Of a DNA stretch of 64,000 bases, positions 43,840-53,316 are shown piece after piece. This DNA is from a bacterium YEK0313 (GTDB lineage Bacteria; Pseudomonadota; Alphaproteobacteria; Rhizobiales; Phreatobacteraceae): the NCBI GenBank assembly GCA_000751295.2, contig CCMO02000003.1:124001-188000 (forward strand), written 5' to 3'. Every line of letters begins with the position of its first letter. Positions within the stretch are counted from its first letter, which is position 1. Below the pieces are notes generated by a model that worked only from the letters and a program-made list of their open reading frames with translations, ran no database searches and was not told the origin of the DNA. A program made the translations under genes and the position numbers.

Positions 43840-45711
43840 ATGGATTCGCATACGAACTTCGATGTCGTGGTGATCGGCGGTGGCCACGCTGGCTGCGAGG
43901 CGGCCGCTGCCGCCGCGCGTATGGGCGCACGGACAGCTCTCGTCACCCACCGTTTCGACACCGTCGGAGCCATGTCCTGCAATCCGGCAATCGGTGGACT
44001 GGGCAAGGGTCACCTGGTCCGCGAGGTCGATGCGCTGGATGGCCTGATGGGCCGCGTGGCCGATGCCGGCGGCATTCAGTTCAGGCTGCTCAACCGGCGC
44101 AAGGGCCCGGCGGTCCGCGGCCCGAGGACGCAGGCCGATCGCAAGCTCTATGCGGCCGCCATGCAGGCCGCCATCCGCGACCAGGCTGGTCTCGCCGTCG
44201 TCGAGGCCGAGGCGATGGCCATCGACATCGAGAACGGCCGGGTGACAGGGCTTCAGCTGGCCGATGGCTTACGCCTCGCCTGCGGCGCTCTGGTCATCAC
44301 GACGGGCACCTTTCTGCGCGGCATGATCCATATTGGCGAGCGGCAGATCCCGGCCGGACGTGCCGACGAGGCGCCGAGCCTCGGTCTTGCCGCGAGCCTG
44401 ATGGCGCATGGCTTCGTGCTGGGCCGTCTGAAGACCGGTACGCCAGCACGTCTGGACGGAACGACGATCGACTGGCAGAGCCTGGAGCGGCAGGAGGCCG
44501 ATTCGGATCCGGAACCGTTTTCGAGCCTGACGGAGCGCATCGTCAATCCGCAGATCGCCTGCGGCATTACCCGGACGACACTCGAAACCCACCGTATCAT
44601 CCGCGACAATCTCGGCCGGTCGGCCATGTATGCCGGCCGGATCGAGGGCGTCGGACCGCGCTATTGTCCGTCGATCGAAGACAAGGTGGTGCGCTTCGGC
44701 GACCGTGACGGGCATCAGATCTTTCTGGAGCCGGAGGGGCTCGACGATCCGACCGTCTATCCGAATGGGCTGTCGACGTCGCTGCCGGAGGAGGTCCAGG
44801 AGGCGTTCCTGCGGACGCTTCCGGGTCTCGCGGACGTCAGGATCAAACGCTTCGGCTATGCCATCGAATATGATCATGTCGATCCGCGCGAGCTCGAGGC
44901 GACACTTGAGACCCGGCGCGTGCGTGGCCTGTTCCTGGCCGGCCAGATCAATGGCACGACCGGTTACGAGGAGGCGGCCGGGCAGGGCCTTGTGGCCGGC
45001 ATCAATGCCGCGCGCCGCGCAGGCGGTGGTGAGGGCGAGATCTTCGGTCGCGAGGAATCCTATCTCGGCGTGATGATCGATGATCTGACAACGCGGGGCG
45101 TGAGCGAGCCTTATCGCATGTTCACCTCGCGGGCCGAGTATCGCCTGACGCTGAGGGCCGATAATGCCGACCAGCGCCTGACCGAGCGCGGGATCGCGAT
45201 AGGTTGCGTCGGGGCGGAGCGGTCGATTCGGTTCCGGTCCAAGATTCAGGCCCTGCAGGCGCTGCGTGCGCAGGTCGAAGCACTGAGCCTGACGCCCAAC
45301 CAGGCGGCCAAGTTCGGCATTGCGCTCAACCGGGATGGCATTCGCCGGTCGGGCTTCGATCTCCTGTCTCGTCCCGATATCGGCTGGGAGAATCTTGCGC
45401 GCGTCTGGCCCGAGCTCGGCGCCGCCGACCGGCGCCTGGCCGAGCAGGTGGAAACCGACGCGCGTTATGCCGTCTATCTCGGTCGGCAGGCGGTCGAGGC
45501 GGAGGCCTATCGGCGCGACGAAGACGTGGCTCTGCCGCAGGAATGGGACGTCGACGCCATTCCCGGCCTTTCGAATGAGATCAAGGCCAAGCTCAGGCTC
45601 GTGCGGCCGCGCACCCTCGGCCAGGCGGGGCGCATGGATGGCATGACGCCGGCGGCACTGACATTGATAGCGGTGTGGGCGCGCCGCGCCCGCGCCCTCG
45701 ATGCGGCGTGA
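43840..45711 (+). CDS. mnmG: tRNA uridine-5-carboxymethylaminomethyl synthase MnmG (GidA)
   Basis: A 623-residue FAD/NADH enzyme. The FAD site is VVVIGGGHAGCEAAAAAARMG, the family signature GAMSCNPAIGGLGKGHLVREVDALDG, and the second conserved block GQINGTTGYEEAAGQGLVAGINAA. It works with MnmE. ATG 43840 (MDSHTNFDVVVIGGG) gives the family's usual length; a GTG five codons earlier is possible. Confidence 0.96.
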   Translation: MDSHTNFDVVVIGGGHAGCEAAAAAARMGARTALVTHRFDTVGAMSCNPAIGGLGKGHLVREVDALDGLMGRVADAGGIQFRLLNRRKGPAVRGPRTQADRKLYAAAMQAAIRDQAGLAVVEAEAMAIDIENGRVTGLQLADGLRLACGALVITTGTFLRGMIHIGERQIPAGRADEAPSLGLAASLMAHGFVLGRLKTGTPARLDGTTIDWQSLERQEADSDPEPFSSLTERIVNPQIACGITRTTLETHRIIRDNLGRSAMYAGRIEGVGPRYCPSIEDKVVRFGDRDGHQIFLEPEGLDDPTVYPNGLSTSLPEEVQEAFLRTLPGLADVRIKRFGYAIEYDHVDPRELEATLETRRVRGLFLAGQINGTTGYEEAAGQGLVAGINAARRAGGGEGEIFGREESYLGVMIDDLTTRGVSEPYRMFTSRAEYRLTLRADNADQRLTERGIAIGCVGAERSIRFRSKIQALQALRAQVEALSLTPNQAAKFGIALNRDGIRRSGFDLLSRPDIGWENLARVWPELGAADRRLAEQVETDARYAVYLGRQAVEAEAYRRDEDVALPQEWDVDAIPGLSNEIKAKLRLVRPRTLGQAGRMDGMTPAALTLIAVWARRARALDAA

Positions 45712-45720
45712 GGTCGAGCG

Positions 45721-46377
45721 GTGCTCAATAGGGAAGATGAGAGTGCGGCCGAAGCTGCGGCAGCTCTCGCCGGCGTCGTCGTTTCACGTGAAACGCGCGA
45801 TCGGCTGGTGACCTATGTCGGCCTGCTCAGGCGCTGGAATCCGTCGAAGAACCTGGTGGCGCCCGCGACCCTCGCATCGGTCTGGACCCGGCACATCGCC
45901 GATTGCCTCCAGCTCGTGACCCTCGTGCCCGAGGCCAAGATCTGGGTCGATCTCGGCTCGGGGGGCGGTCTTCCCGGGCTCATCGTCGCTGCTGTCCTGG
46001 CCGAGCGACCGGGTGCGCAGGTCCATTGTGTCGAGAGCAAGCAGGGCAAGGCGGCTTTCCTGCGCGAGGCGGCCCGTGTCATGGGCGTGCCCGTGACGGT
46101 CCATGCCGCGCGAATCGAAGATGTCGTCGGGCGCTGGCGCGGACCGGTCGACGTTGTCAGCGCCCGGGCGCTCGCCCCGCTCGTCGATCTCGTCCGGTTG
46201 AGCCAGGATCTGTTGAAAAGTGGAGCAGTCGGACTCTTCCCCAAGGGACAAGATGTGGGGCGAGAATTGACGGAAGCCGCTAAATATTGGACACTCGACA
46301 CCGTATTGACGCCCAGCGCAACGGATCCCCAGGCGCGTATCGTCACGCTCCGCGGCGCGGCTCCAGTCCCATCATGA
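45721..46377 (+). CDS. rsmG: 16S rRNA m7G527 methyltransferase RsmG (GidB)
   Basis: A 218-residue SAM methyltransferase. The signatures are RWNPSKNLVAPATLASVWTRHIADCLQL and the SAM motif WVDLGSGGGLPGLIVAAVLAE, followed by VESKQGKAAFLREAARV. The start is GTG, 9 bp after mnmG. Codons for residues about 20-26 (VVSRETR) contain a parS palindrome. The stop overlaps the parA ATG (ATGA). Confidence 0.95.
   Translation: MLNREDESAAEAAAALAGVVVSRETRDRLVTYVGLLRRWNPSKNLVAPATLASVWTRHIADCLQLVTLVPEAKIWVDLGSGGGLPGLIVAAVLAERPGAQVHCVESKQGKAAFLREAARVMGVPVTVHAARIEDVVGRWRGPVDVVSARALAPLVDLVRLSQDLLKSGAVGLFPKGQDVGRELTEAAKYWTLDTVLTPSATDPQARIVTLRGAAPVPS
45780..45795. promoter_or_regulatory. parS: parS site embedded in the rsmG coding sequence
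   Basis: CGTTTCACGTGAAACG is a 16-bp perfect palindrome that keeps the GTTTCACGTGAAAC core of the consensus. It lies within rsmG, where it encodes part of VVVSRETR, 600 bp upstream of parA. The VSRET motif recurs in RsmG proteins of related bacteria, so the arrangement seems maintained. Confidence 0.88.
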
Positions 46378-47216
46378 ACCCTTTCAACGTCGGACGGTTC
46401 GTCATGACGACGCTCCCCTCGTCTCTTCCGCCGGTCGGCCCTCGGGTACTGGCGCTCGCCAACCAGAAGGGCGGTGTCGGCAAGACGACCACCGCCATCA
46501 ATCTGGGCACGGCGCTCGCCGCCATCGGCGAGCGGGTGCTGATCATCGATCTCGATCCCCAGGGCAATGCTTCGACCGGCCTCGGCATCGACCGGCGCGC
46601 CCGCCATCGGTCGACCTACCATGTGCTGGTCGGCGACCTGAGCCTTGCCGAAGTGGTGCAGGACACCTCCGTGCCGCGGCTGTCGATCGCGCCTTCGACC
46701 ATGGACCTGTCGGGGGTCGAACTCGAGATTTCGACGCAGAAGGATCGGGCCTACCGGCTGAGGCAGGCGATCCAGAGTCTCGCGGACGGCTATTCCTATG
46801 TCCTGATCGACTGCCCGCCCTCGCTCAACCTGCTCACCATCAACGCGATGGCTGCGGCCAATGCCATCCTGGTGCCGCTGCAGTGCGAGTTCTTCGCGCT
46901 CGAAGGGCTGTCGCAGCTGATCAAGACGGTCGAGCAGGTCAAGGCGACCTTCAATCCGGGGCTGACCATCCACGGCATCGTCCTGACCATGTATGATGCG
47001 CGCAACAACCTGTCGACGCAGGTCGTCGACGATGTCCGCCAGTTCATGGGAGACAAGGTCTATCAGACCATCATCCCGCGCAATGTCCGGGTTTCGGAGG
47101 CGCCGAGCTACGGCAAGCCGGTGCTGCTCTACGATCTCAAATGTGTCGGCAGCCAGGCCTATCTCCGGCTCGCCTCGGAAATCATCCAGCGCGAAAAACA
47201 TCTGCGCGCGGCCTGA
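46374..47216 (+). CDS. parA: Chromosome-partitioning ATPase ParA
   Basis: A 280-residue ParA-type ATPase. The deviant Walker A is ANQKGGVGKTTTAINLGTAL, Walker A' region LIIDLDPQGNASTGLG, and Walker B VLIDCPPSLNLLTINAM. It drives segregation of ParB-parS complexes. The start at 46374 overlaps the rsmG stop; an internal ATG at 46404 (MTTLPSSLPP) is possible and closer to many homologues. Confidence 0.96.
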   Translation: MNPFNVGRFVMTTLPSSLPPVGPRVLALANQKGGVGKTTTAINLGTALAAIGERVLIIDLDPQGNASTGLGIDRRARHRSTYHVLVGDLSLAEVVQDTSVPRLSIAPSTMDLSGVELEISTQKDRAYRLRQAIQSLADGYSYVLIDCPPSLNLLTINAMAAANAILVPLQCEFFALEGLSQLIKTVEQVKATFNPGLTIHGIVLTMYDARNNLSTQVVDDVRQFMGDKVYQTIIPRNVRVSEAPSYGKPVLLYDLKCVGSQAYLRLASEIIQREKHLRAA

Positions 47217-47292
47217 TTGCGATCGGCCGGATCTCGCATCGAACCAATGGCGTGGCGCTTCGTTCGGAAGCGGAGTTGAAGGAGAGTGAACC

Positions 47293-48171
47293 ATGGCGGA
47301 AGAGGCGGTAAGATCGCGTCTCGGCCGGGGCCTGGCCGCCCTGATCGGCGATGTCGGCGAGGAAACCGCCGCGATCGACCGGGTTCGCGCCACGCGCCGC
47401 GTGCCGATCGAATTCGTCCGCGCCAATCCGCGCAACCCACGGCGGGTGTTCAAGGACGAGGACCTGCAGGAGCTCGCCGATTCGATCCGCGAGCGCGGCA
47501 TCATTCAGCCGATCGTCGTGCGCACCGTGGCCGGGGCGGTCGATGCCTACGAGATCGTCGCCGGCGAACGCCGCTGGCGGGCCGCCCAGCAGGCCGGCCT
47601 GCACGAGGTGCCGATCCACCTGGTCGAGGTCGGCGACCGGGAAGCGCTGGAACTCGCCATCATCGAGAATGTCCAGCGGGCGGACCTCAACCCGCTGGAA
47701 GAGGCCATGGGTTACAACGAGCTGATCGAGCAGTTCGGCTACAGCCAGGCCGACATGGCCAAGGTGATCGGCAAGAGCCGCAGCCATGTCGCCAATACGC
47801 TGCGTCTTCTGAAGCTGTCGGACCGGGTTCAGTCCTACCTGCGGGATGGCCAGCTCACCGCCGGCCATGCCCGCGCGCTGCTCGCGCATGATGATCCCGA
47901 GCGCATGGCGACCGACATCATCGAGCGCGGCCTGAATGTCCGGCAGGTTGAAGCGCTGGCACAGGAACAGGCCGAACAGCGCTCGGGCCGCCCGCCGCGC
48001 CAGCGCGAACGGGTCGAGAAGGATACCGATACGAAGGCGCTGGAAAAGGCGCTGACCGACGCGCTCGGCATGACCGTGACGGTCGACCACCGCGGTTCGG
48101 GCGGCGAGTTGAAGATTCGCTACAAATCGCTGGAACAGCTCGACGAAATCTGCCGGCGCCTGCAGCGCTGA
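47293..48171 (+). CDS. parB: Chromosome-partitioning CTPase/DNA-binding protein ParB
   Basis: A 292-residue ParB. The N-terminal domain has RVPIEFVRANPRNPRR and the CTP-binding motif VAGERRWRAAQQAGL. The parS-binding HTH is YSQADMAKVIGKSRSHVANTLRLLKL, and a C-terminal dimerisation domain follows, KIRYKSLEQLDEICRRL. The N-terminus RSRLGRGLAALIG is the ParA-contacting segment. Its presumed targets are the GTTTCACGTGAAAC sites in this window. Confidence 0.96.
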   Translation: MAEEAVRSRLGRGLAALIGDVGEETAAIDRVRATRRVPIEFVRANPRNPRRVFKDEDLQELADSIRERGIIQPIVVRTVAGAVDAYEIVAGERRWRAAQQAGLHEVPIHLVEVGDREALELAIIENVQRADLNPLEEAMGYNELIEQFGYSQADMAKVIGKSRSHVANTLRLLKLSDRVQSYLRDGQLTAGHARALLAHDDPERMATDIIERGLNVRQVEALAQEQAEQRSGRPPRQRERVEKDTDTKALEKALTDALGMTVTVDHRGSGGELKIRYKSLEQLDEICRRLQR

Positions 48172-48218
48172 CGGTCCTTGCCGGCCCCGTCCGGTCGAAA
48201 AGCCGCGACTGGGACGTG

Positions 48219-49250
48219 TCAGCCGCGGCCGGCGCGGGCGGTCATGGCGATCGCCATCAGCGTTCGGCTGACGATGGCTTCGGCGAGGCTGGCCTTGATG
48301 CGCGTCTCAAAGGTCGCTTCTGCAACGCGCGCCATCATCCGTTCGAGGCGCGCGGCGGTCCAGAGGCCGAGCTGGCGCTCCACGGCCGGCCGGCGGCGGA
48401 AAAACACCGGCGGCTCGAACCGATCCGTGGCGGCGCTGATGGTCGCGCCGCGCTCGATCGCGAGGCGCGCCTTGTGCAGCGCGGAGAGGTGACGCCCGAC
48501 CACCACCATGATCTGCGGCACGGCGATACCGGATGCGGAGGCCTTGACGAGCAGCCGATCAAGCCTTGCGGCATCGCCGCCGGCGGCGGCATCGACAATC
48601 TCGTCGATGCCAAGCTCGAGACTGTCGCCGGCAACCGCCTCGATATCGGCGAGCGTGATCTTGCCCCGGCCATGGGCATAGAGGCAGACCTTGCGGATCT
48701 CCGCGCGTGAGGCAGCCCGATCGCCACCGAGGAAGGCGACGAGAGCGGCAACGGCCGGCGGCTCCATGGTGAGGCCGGCCGCCGCGGTTTCTTCGGCAAT
48801 GAGGCGTTTCAGATCGGCCTCGCCATCGGAATAGCAGGGAATGACCGCGGCCTTGGTCGAGCGTTCGGCTTCGACCCGGAGCGGCGCGTTCTTTTTCAGG
48901 TCACCGGCCTCGATCAGCACGAAGGCATCGGCCGGCGGATTGGCAAGCAGGGGCGTGACCGCCCCTGCGATCGGCCTTTCGCCGGCGCGGACCCAGATCA
49001 GCCGCTTGCCGCCGAACAGGCCCACCGTGTTGGCCTCGTCGGCAAGGCGGACGGGATCGGAGGCCAGTACGTCGCCGTCGAGACGAACGACGGCGAAGGG
49101 ATCGTCGAGATCGGCGACCGCCGTCTTGGCCAAGGTTCGGGCGCGCTCGGAGACAAGGCCCGAATCCGGGCCGTAAATCAGCGCGATCGTGCGCCCGGCG
49201 TCCGGATTTTTCAGGTAGCGGTCGATTTCGCCTGCTTTAAGTGCGGTCAT
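48219..49250 (-). CDS. holA: DNA polymerase III delta subunit
   Basis: A 343-residue clamp-loader subunit. It contains the conserved N-terminal block IALIYGPDSGLVSERARTL and the LxGD region FAVVRLDGDVLASDP, followed by GLFGGKRLIWVRAGE and the C-terminal helical collar. It opens the sliding clamp during loading. The ATG 49250 (MTALKAGEIDRYLK) matches the family N-terminus. It is convergent with parB, 47 bp apart, and follows lptE. Confidence 0.93.
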   Translation of the reverse strand: MTALKAGEIDRYLKNPDAGRTIALIYGPDSGLVSERARTLAKTAVADLDDPFAVVRLDGDVLASDPVRLADEANTVGLFGGKRLIWVRAGERPIAGAVTPLLANPPADAFVLIEAGDLKKNAPLRVEAERSTKAAVIPCYSDGEADLKRLIAEETAAAGLTMEPPAVAALVAFLGGDRAASRAEIRKVCLYAHGRGKITLADIEAVAGDSLELGIDEIVDAAAGGDAARLDRLLVKASASGIAVPQIMVVVGRHLSALHKARLAIERGATISAATDRFEPPVFFRRRPAVERQLGLWTAARLERMMARVAEATFETRIKASLAEAIVSRTLMAIAMTARAGRG

Positions 49251-49308
49251 CGGCTCAACCCACATTGCAGGCGGCACCGGCGGCGAGGCGGCCGTATCGT
49301 CGACATCG

Positions 49309-49851
49309 TCAGCGCGGGCGCGTGACGTACCAGCCGGCAACCTGGGTGACGAGCGTCTGCGCCAGCGACTTGGCCGCCCGTTCCTGCGCCTCGATCATGG
49401 CGCGGTCGGAGGCGAGCCGCTGCGCCGTCCGGTCGAAGGAGGCGCTGGCGAAGGCCTGGCCGCGCATCAGCACCTGCTGGCTGCCGACCGGCGTGATCGA
49501 ATAGTCGGCGATCAGCGTCACCGACTGGGCCGACGGCCGGCCGGCCGCGGTGTTCAGCACGAGCGGCACGCTGTCGACGCCGAGCGAAACCCTCAATGTG
49601 TGGGTCGGCGACTGGGCCCGCCCGCCACCGCCCTGCGTCAGATAGATCAGCTCGTTGCGCAGGATGACGCCCGAGCGCCCGGCGATCTCGGGAATTTCGA
49701 GGTCGCGCAGGTGGGCCTGGGCGTTGTGGGCGCCCGGCACCACGCTGGGATCGCCGTAGAGCGGCGTGAAGCAGCCCGCGAGCGCTCCGGCGCCGGCGGT
49801 CACGGCGAGGGCGCGAAGGGCTGCGCGCCGGGAAGGGTTAGCCGACGACAT
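49309..49851 (-). CDS. lptE: LPS-assembly lipoprotein LptE
   Basis: A 180-residue lipoprotein with a signal peptide and lipobox LAGC at about residues 24-27, followed by FTPLYGD, the typical LptE N-terminus (G-F-x-P-L-Y-G). It plugs LptD in the outer membrane during lipopolysaccharide export. Its start overlaps the leuS 3' end by 14 bp, in the usual alphaproteobacterial order leuS-lptE-holA. Confidence 0.9.
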   Translation of the reverse strand: MSSANPSRRAALRALAVTAGAGALAGCFTPLYGDPSVVPGAHNAQAHLRDLEIPEIAGRSGVILRNELIYLTQGGGGRAQSPTHTLRVSLGVDSVPLVLNTAAGRPSAQSVTLIADYSITPVGSQQVLMRGQAFASASFDRTAQRLASDRAMIEAQERAAKSLAQTLVTQVAGWYVTRPR

Positions 49852-52462
49852 TCACGATCCTCTGCGGCACGACGATGACCTTCTTCACCGGGCGGCCCTC
49901 CAGGGCTTTGGTCACCTGGTCCAGCCCAAGCACGGCAGCTTCGATGTCTTTCTGGGACGCGTCGCGCGCGATCGTCAAGTCCGCGCGCTTCTTGCCATTG
50001 ACCTGCACCGGCAATGTGACGGTGTCCTGAACGAGGATCGCCCGATCGACGACGGGCCAGGCTTTTTCGGCAACCAGGCCGCCGCTGCCGAGGACGGCCC
50101 AGCATTCCTCGGCCAGATGCGGCATCATCGGCGCGACGAGCTGAACCAGGATTTGAGCGGCTTCGCGCAGCGCGGCCGCGACATCGGCCGTGGGCTGTTC
50201 GTCGCCCTTGACGGCTTCGAGCGCGCGCGTCAGCGCATTGGCCAATGTGTAGATATGCGCGACGCAGCGGTTGAAGGCGAGGCGTTCGATGTCGGTTTCG
50301 ACCGCTGCCAGAGCCGTGTGGGCGGCCCGGCGGATGCCCGCCGCAACCTCGCCGAAAGTTGCGGCCTTGGCATCGGCGGCGGTCCTCGCGGCGATGTCGT
50401 TGACCAAGCGCCAGACGCGCTGGACGAAACGGCTGGCGCCCTCGACGCCGGCCTCGGTCCAGATCACGTCGCGTTCGGGCGGCGAATCCGAGAGCATGAA
50501 CCAGCGGGCGGTGTCGGCGCCGTAGGTGTCGATGATGTCGTCGGGATCGACGACATTCTTTTTCGACTTCGACATCTTCTCGATCGGACCGATCTCGACC
50601 GGCTGGTTGGTGCCGGTCAGCACGGCCCGGCGGGCGCTGCCCTCGCCGGAAATGGTCACTTCGGCCGGCGTCACATAGGCGCCGTCGGCGCCGCGATAGG
50701 TCTCGTGCACCACCATGCCCTGCGTGAACAGGCCGCGGAACGGTTCCTCGAAACCGGAATGGCCGGTCAGCTTCATGGCGCGCGTGAAGAACCGGCTGTA
50801 GAGCAGGTGCAGGATCGCGTGCTCGATGCCGCCGATATACTGGTCCACCGGCAGCCAGGCATTGACGACGTCGGGATCGGTCGGCGTGTCGGTGCGCCAG
50901 GGATCCGAGAAGCGGATGAAATACCAGGAGCTGTCGACGAAGGTGTCCATGGTATCGGTCTCGCGCCGCGCCGGTTTCGCGCATTGCGGGCAGGCGACGT
51001 GTTTCCAGGTCGGATGCCGGTCGAGCGGGTTGCCGGGCTTCGAGAAGTCGGCGTCCTCCGGCAGGCGCACGGGCAGGTCGGCGTGCGGCACCGGCACGGC
51101 GCCGCAATCGTCGCAATGGATCACCGGGATCGGGCAGCCCCAGTAGCGCTGGCGCGAGATCAGCCAGTCGCGCAGGCGGAAATTCACCTTGCGTACGGCG
51201 ACCGGGCGGTTGCCCAGCGTCGCGTTTTCGAGACGCGCGGCGACCTCCTGGAAGGCAGCGGCGCTGGTCATCCCGTTCAGAAAGCGCGAATTGATCATCA
51301 CGCCTTCGCCGTCGAAGGAGGTGTCGTCCACCTCGAAATCATCGCCGGCATCGGCCGGACGCACGACCGTCACCACCGGCAGGCCGTATTTGCGGGCAAA
51401 GTCGAGGTCGCGCTGGTCGCCCGACGGACAGCCGAAAATGGCGCCCGTGCCGTAGTCCATCAGGATGAAATTGGCGACATAGACCGGGATCTCGATGCTC
51501 GGATCCAGCGGATGCAGGGCCTTGATGCCGGTGTCGTAGCCGAGCTTCTCGGCGGTCTCGAGGGTGGCCACGGAGGTGCCCATGCGACGGCATTCCTCGG
51601 CGAAAGCGGCAAGCTTCGGATCGGCGGCGGCGGCCGACTTCGCCAGGGGATGGTCGGGCGCGATCGCCATGAAGCTCGCGCCGAACAGCGTGTCCGGGCG
51701 GGTCGTATAGATTTCGAGCTCGGTTTCGCCGGCCGGAGTGGTGCCGGCCTTCAGCGCCCAGCGCACCAGCAGGCCTTCGGAGCGGCCGATCCAGTTCTTC
51801 TGCATCAGCCGGACCTTGTCCGGCCAGCGGTCGAGCGTGTCGAGCGCGTCCAGGAGCTCCTGATTGTAGGCCGTGATCTTGAAGAACCACTGGGTGAGAT
51901 CGCGCTGCTCGACGGGCGCGCCCGAGCGCCAGCCGCGCCCGTCGATCACCTGCTCGTTGGCAAGCACGGTCTGGTCGATCGGATCCCAGTTGACCCGCGC
52001 CGAGCGCCGCTCGACGAGCCCTGCCTTCATGAAGTCGGTGAAAAGCTTCTGCTGATGGCCGTAATAGAGCGGATCGCAGGTCGCGAGCTCGCGCGACCAG
52101 TCGAGCGACAGGCCCATATTCTTCAGCTGGGCCTTCATGGTCTCGATGTTCTTGTAGGTCCATTCCTTGGGATGGACCTTCGAGGCCATGGCCGCGTTCT
52201 CGGCCGGCAGGCCGAACGCATCCCAGCCCATCGGATGCAGCACGTTGAAGCCCTTGGCGCGCTTGTAGCGGGCCACCACGTCGCCCATCGTATAATTGCG
52301 CACGTGGCCCATATGGATGCGCCCCGATGGATAGGGAAACATCTCGAGCACGTAATATTTCGGCCGCGGATCGGTGTTTTTCGTCTCGAAGATCTTGTTC
52401 TGGTCCCAGGTCGCGCGCCATTTCGGCTCGGCGGTGCGGGCATTGTAACGTTCAGTCGACAT
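49838..52462 (-). CDS. leuS: Leucyl-tRNA synthetase
   Basis: An 874-residue class I synthetase. The HIGH motif appears in MFPYPSGRIHMGHVRNYT, the KMSKS motif in IEKMSKSKKNVVDPDD, and YWGCPIPVIHCDDCGAVPVP is the zinc-domain region. The CP1 editing domain occupies the middle. The start MSTERYNARTAEPKWRATWD is fixed by homology; the open frame continues far upstream only because of GC-rich third positions. Confidence 0.97.
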   Translation of the reverse strand: MSTERYNARTAEPKWRATWDQNKIFETKNTDPRPKYYVLEMFPYPSGRIHMGHVRNYTMGDVVARYKRAKGFNVLHPMGWDAFGLPAENAAMASKVHPKEWTYKNIETMKAQLKNMGLSLDWSRELATCDPLYYGHQQKLFTDFMKAGLVERRSARVNWDPIDQTVLANEQVIDGRGWRSGAPVEQRDLTQWFFKITAYNQELLDALDTLDRWPDKVRLMQKNWIGRSEGLLVRWALKAGTTPAGETELEIYTTRPDTLFGASFMAIAPDHPLAKSAAAADPKLAAFAEECRRMGTSVATLETAEKLGYDTGIKALHPLDPSIEIPVYVANFILMDYGTGAIFGCPSGDQRDLDFARKYGLPVVTVVRPADAGDDFEVDDTSFDGEGVMINSRFLNGMTSAAAFQEVAARLENATLGNRPVAVRKVNFRLRDWLISRQRYWGCPIPVIHCDDCGAVPVPHADLPVRLPEDADFSKPGNPLDRHPTWKHVACPQCAKPARRETDTMDTFVDSSWYFIRFSDPWRTDTPTDPDVVNAWLPVDQYIGGIEHAILHLLYSRFFTRAMKLTGHSGFEEPFRGLFTQGMVVHETYRGADGAYVTPAEVTISGEGSARRAVLTGTNQPVEIGPIEKMSKSKKNVVDPDDIIDTYGADTARWFMLSDSPPERDVIWTEAGVEGASRFVQRVWRLVNDIAARTAADAKAATFGEVAAGIRRAAHTALAAVETDIERLAFNRCVAHIYTLANALTRALEAVKGDEQPTADVAAALREAAQILVQLVAPMMPHLAEECWAVLGSGGLVAEKAWPVVDRAILVQDTVTLPVQVNGKKRADLTIARDASQKDIEAAVLGLDQVTKALEGRPVKKVIVVPQRIVNVVG

Positions 52463-52579
52463 GATCAGCGGTTCGGCAGCGGCACGAGGGGCTAAGAGCG
52501 AAGCGCGGACAACACACGAAAGGCCTGGACCGGTCAACCATTTACAGGCTAGCGCAGGGCGAACCTGCGGAGTGCCTCC

Positions 52580-53245
52580 ATGTCCGATATCCCCGTCCGT
52601 CTCGCCGAAGTGAAGCACGCCATCGCCGAAGCCGCCCGCGCGGCGGCGCGACCCGCCGATGCGGTGACCCTGGTCGCCGTTTCCAAGACCTTCCCGGCCG
52701 AGGCCATCGAGCCGGCGCTCATCGCCGGACAGCGGGTCTTCGGCGAGAACTACGTGCAGGAGGCGAAGGAGAAGTGGCCCGCGCTGCGCGAGCGCCACCC
52801 CGGCGTCGAGCTGCACATGATTGGGCCGCTCCAGTCGAACAAGGCGCGCGATGCCGTGCAGCTGTTCGACGTCATCGAAAGCCTCGACCGCACCTCGCTC
52901 GCCAAGGAGCTGGCCAAGGAAATGGCGCGCCAGCAGCGCCGGCCGACCCTGCTCGTGCAGGTCAATACCGGCGCGGAGCCGCAGAAGGGTGGGGTCCTGC
53001 CGGACCAGGTCGATGCCTTCCTGGCCGAGTGCCGCGACCAGCACGGCCTCACCGTCAGCGGACTGATGGCCATTCCGCCGGCCGACGAGCCGCCGGCGCC
53101 GCATTTCGCGCTGCTCACCACCATCGCGCGCCGCAACGGCCTTGCCATCGTCTCGATGGGCATGAGCGCCGACTACCAGCAGGCGATCGCCATGGGCGCC
53201 ACCCATGTCCGCGTCGGCAGCGCCGTTTTCGGCACGCGCGGCTGA
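52580..53245 (+). CDS. YggS-family PLP-homeostasis protein
   Basis: A 221-residue single-domain alanine-racemase-fold protein. The PLP-lysine is in LVAVSKTFPAEAI, followed by GENYVQEAKEKW and the family hallmark HMIGPLQSNKAR; the C-terminal phosphate site is MSADYQQAIAMGATHVRVGSAVFG. It keeps PLP balance and has no known enzymatic activity. Divergent from leuS. Confidence 0.95.
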   Translation: MSDIPVRLAEVKHAIAEAARAAARPADAVTLVAVSKTFPAEAIEPALIAGQRVFGENYVQEAKEKWPALRERHPGVELHMIGPLQSNKARDAVQLFDVIESLDRTSLAKELAKEMARQQRRPTLLVQVNTGAEPQKGGVLPDQVDAFLAECRDQHGLTVSGLMAIPPADEPPAPHFALLTTIARRNGLAIVSMGMSADYQQAIAMGATHVRVGSAVFGTRG

Positions 53246-53316
53246 GCGTGGCGGCGCCAGCACGGACGATCCATGCGCCGCCGGCGAGCGCTCGTTTCGC
53301 CGCACCGGCGGCGGCG

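Noticed and set aside
43824..43855. GATTCGCATACG shared by the mnmG start and the rho-mnmE repeat
   Set aside because: A 12-base match is expected by chance many times in 64 kb; no further similarity extends from it.
49766..52495. A 909-codon plus-strand frame opposite leuS
   Set aside because: Antisense shadow caused by GC-rich third positions; its composition (His/Arg/Gly-rich, no domain) is unlike a real protein.
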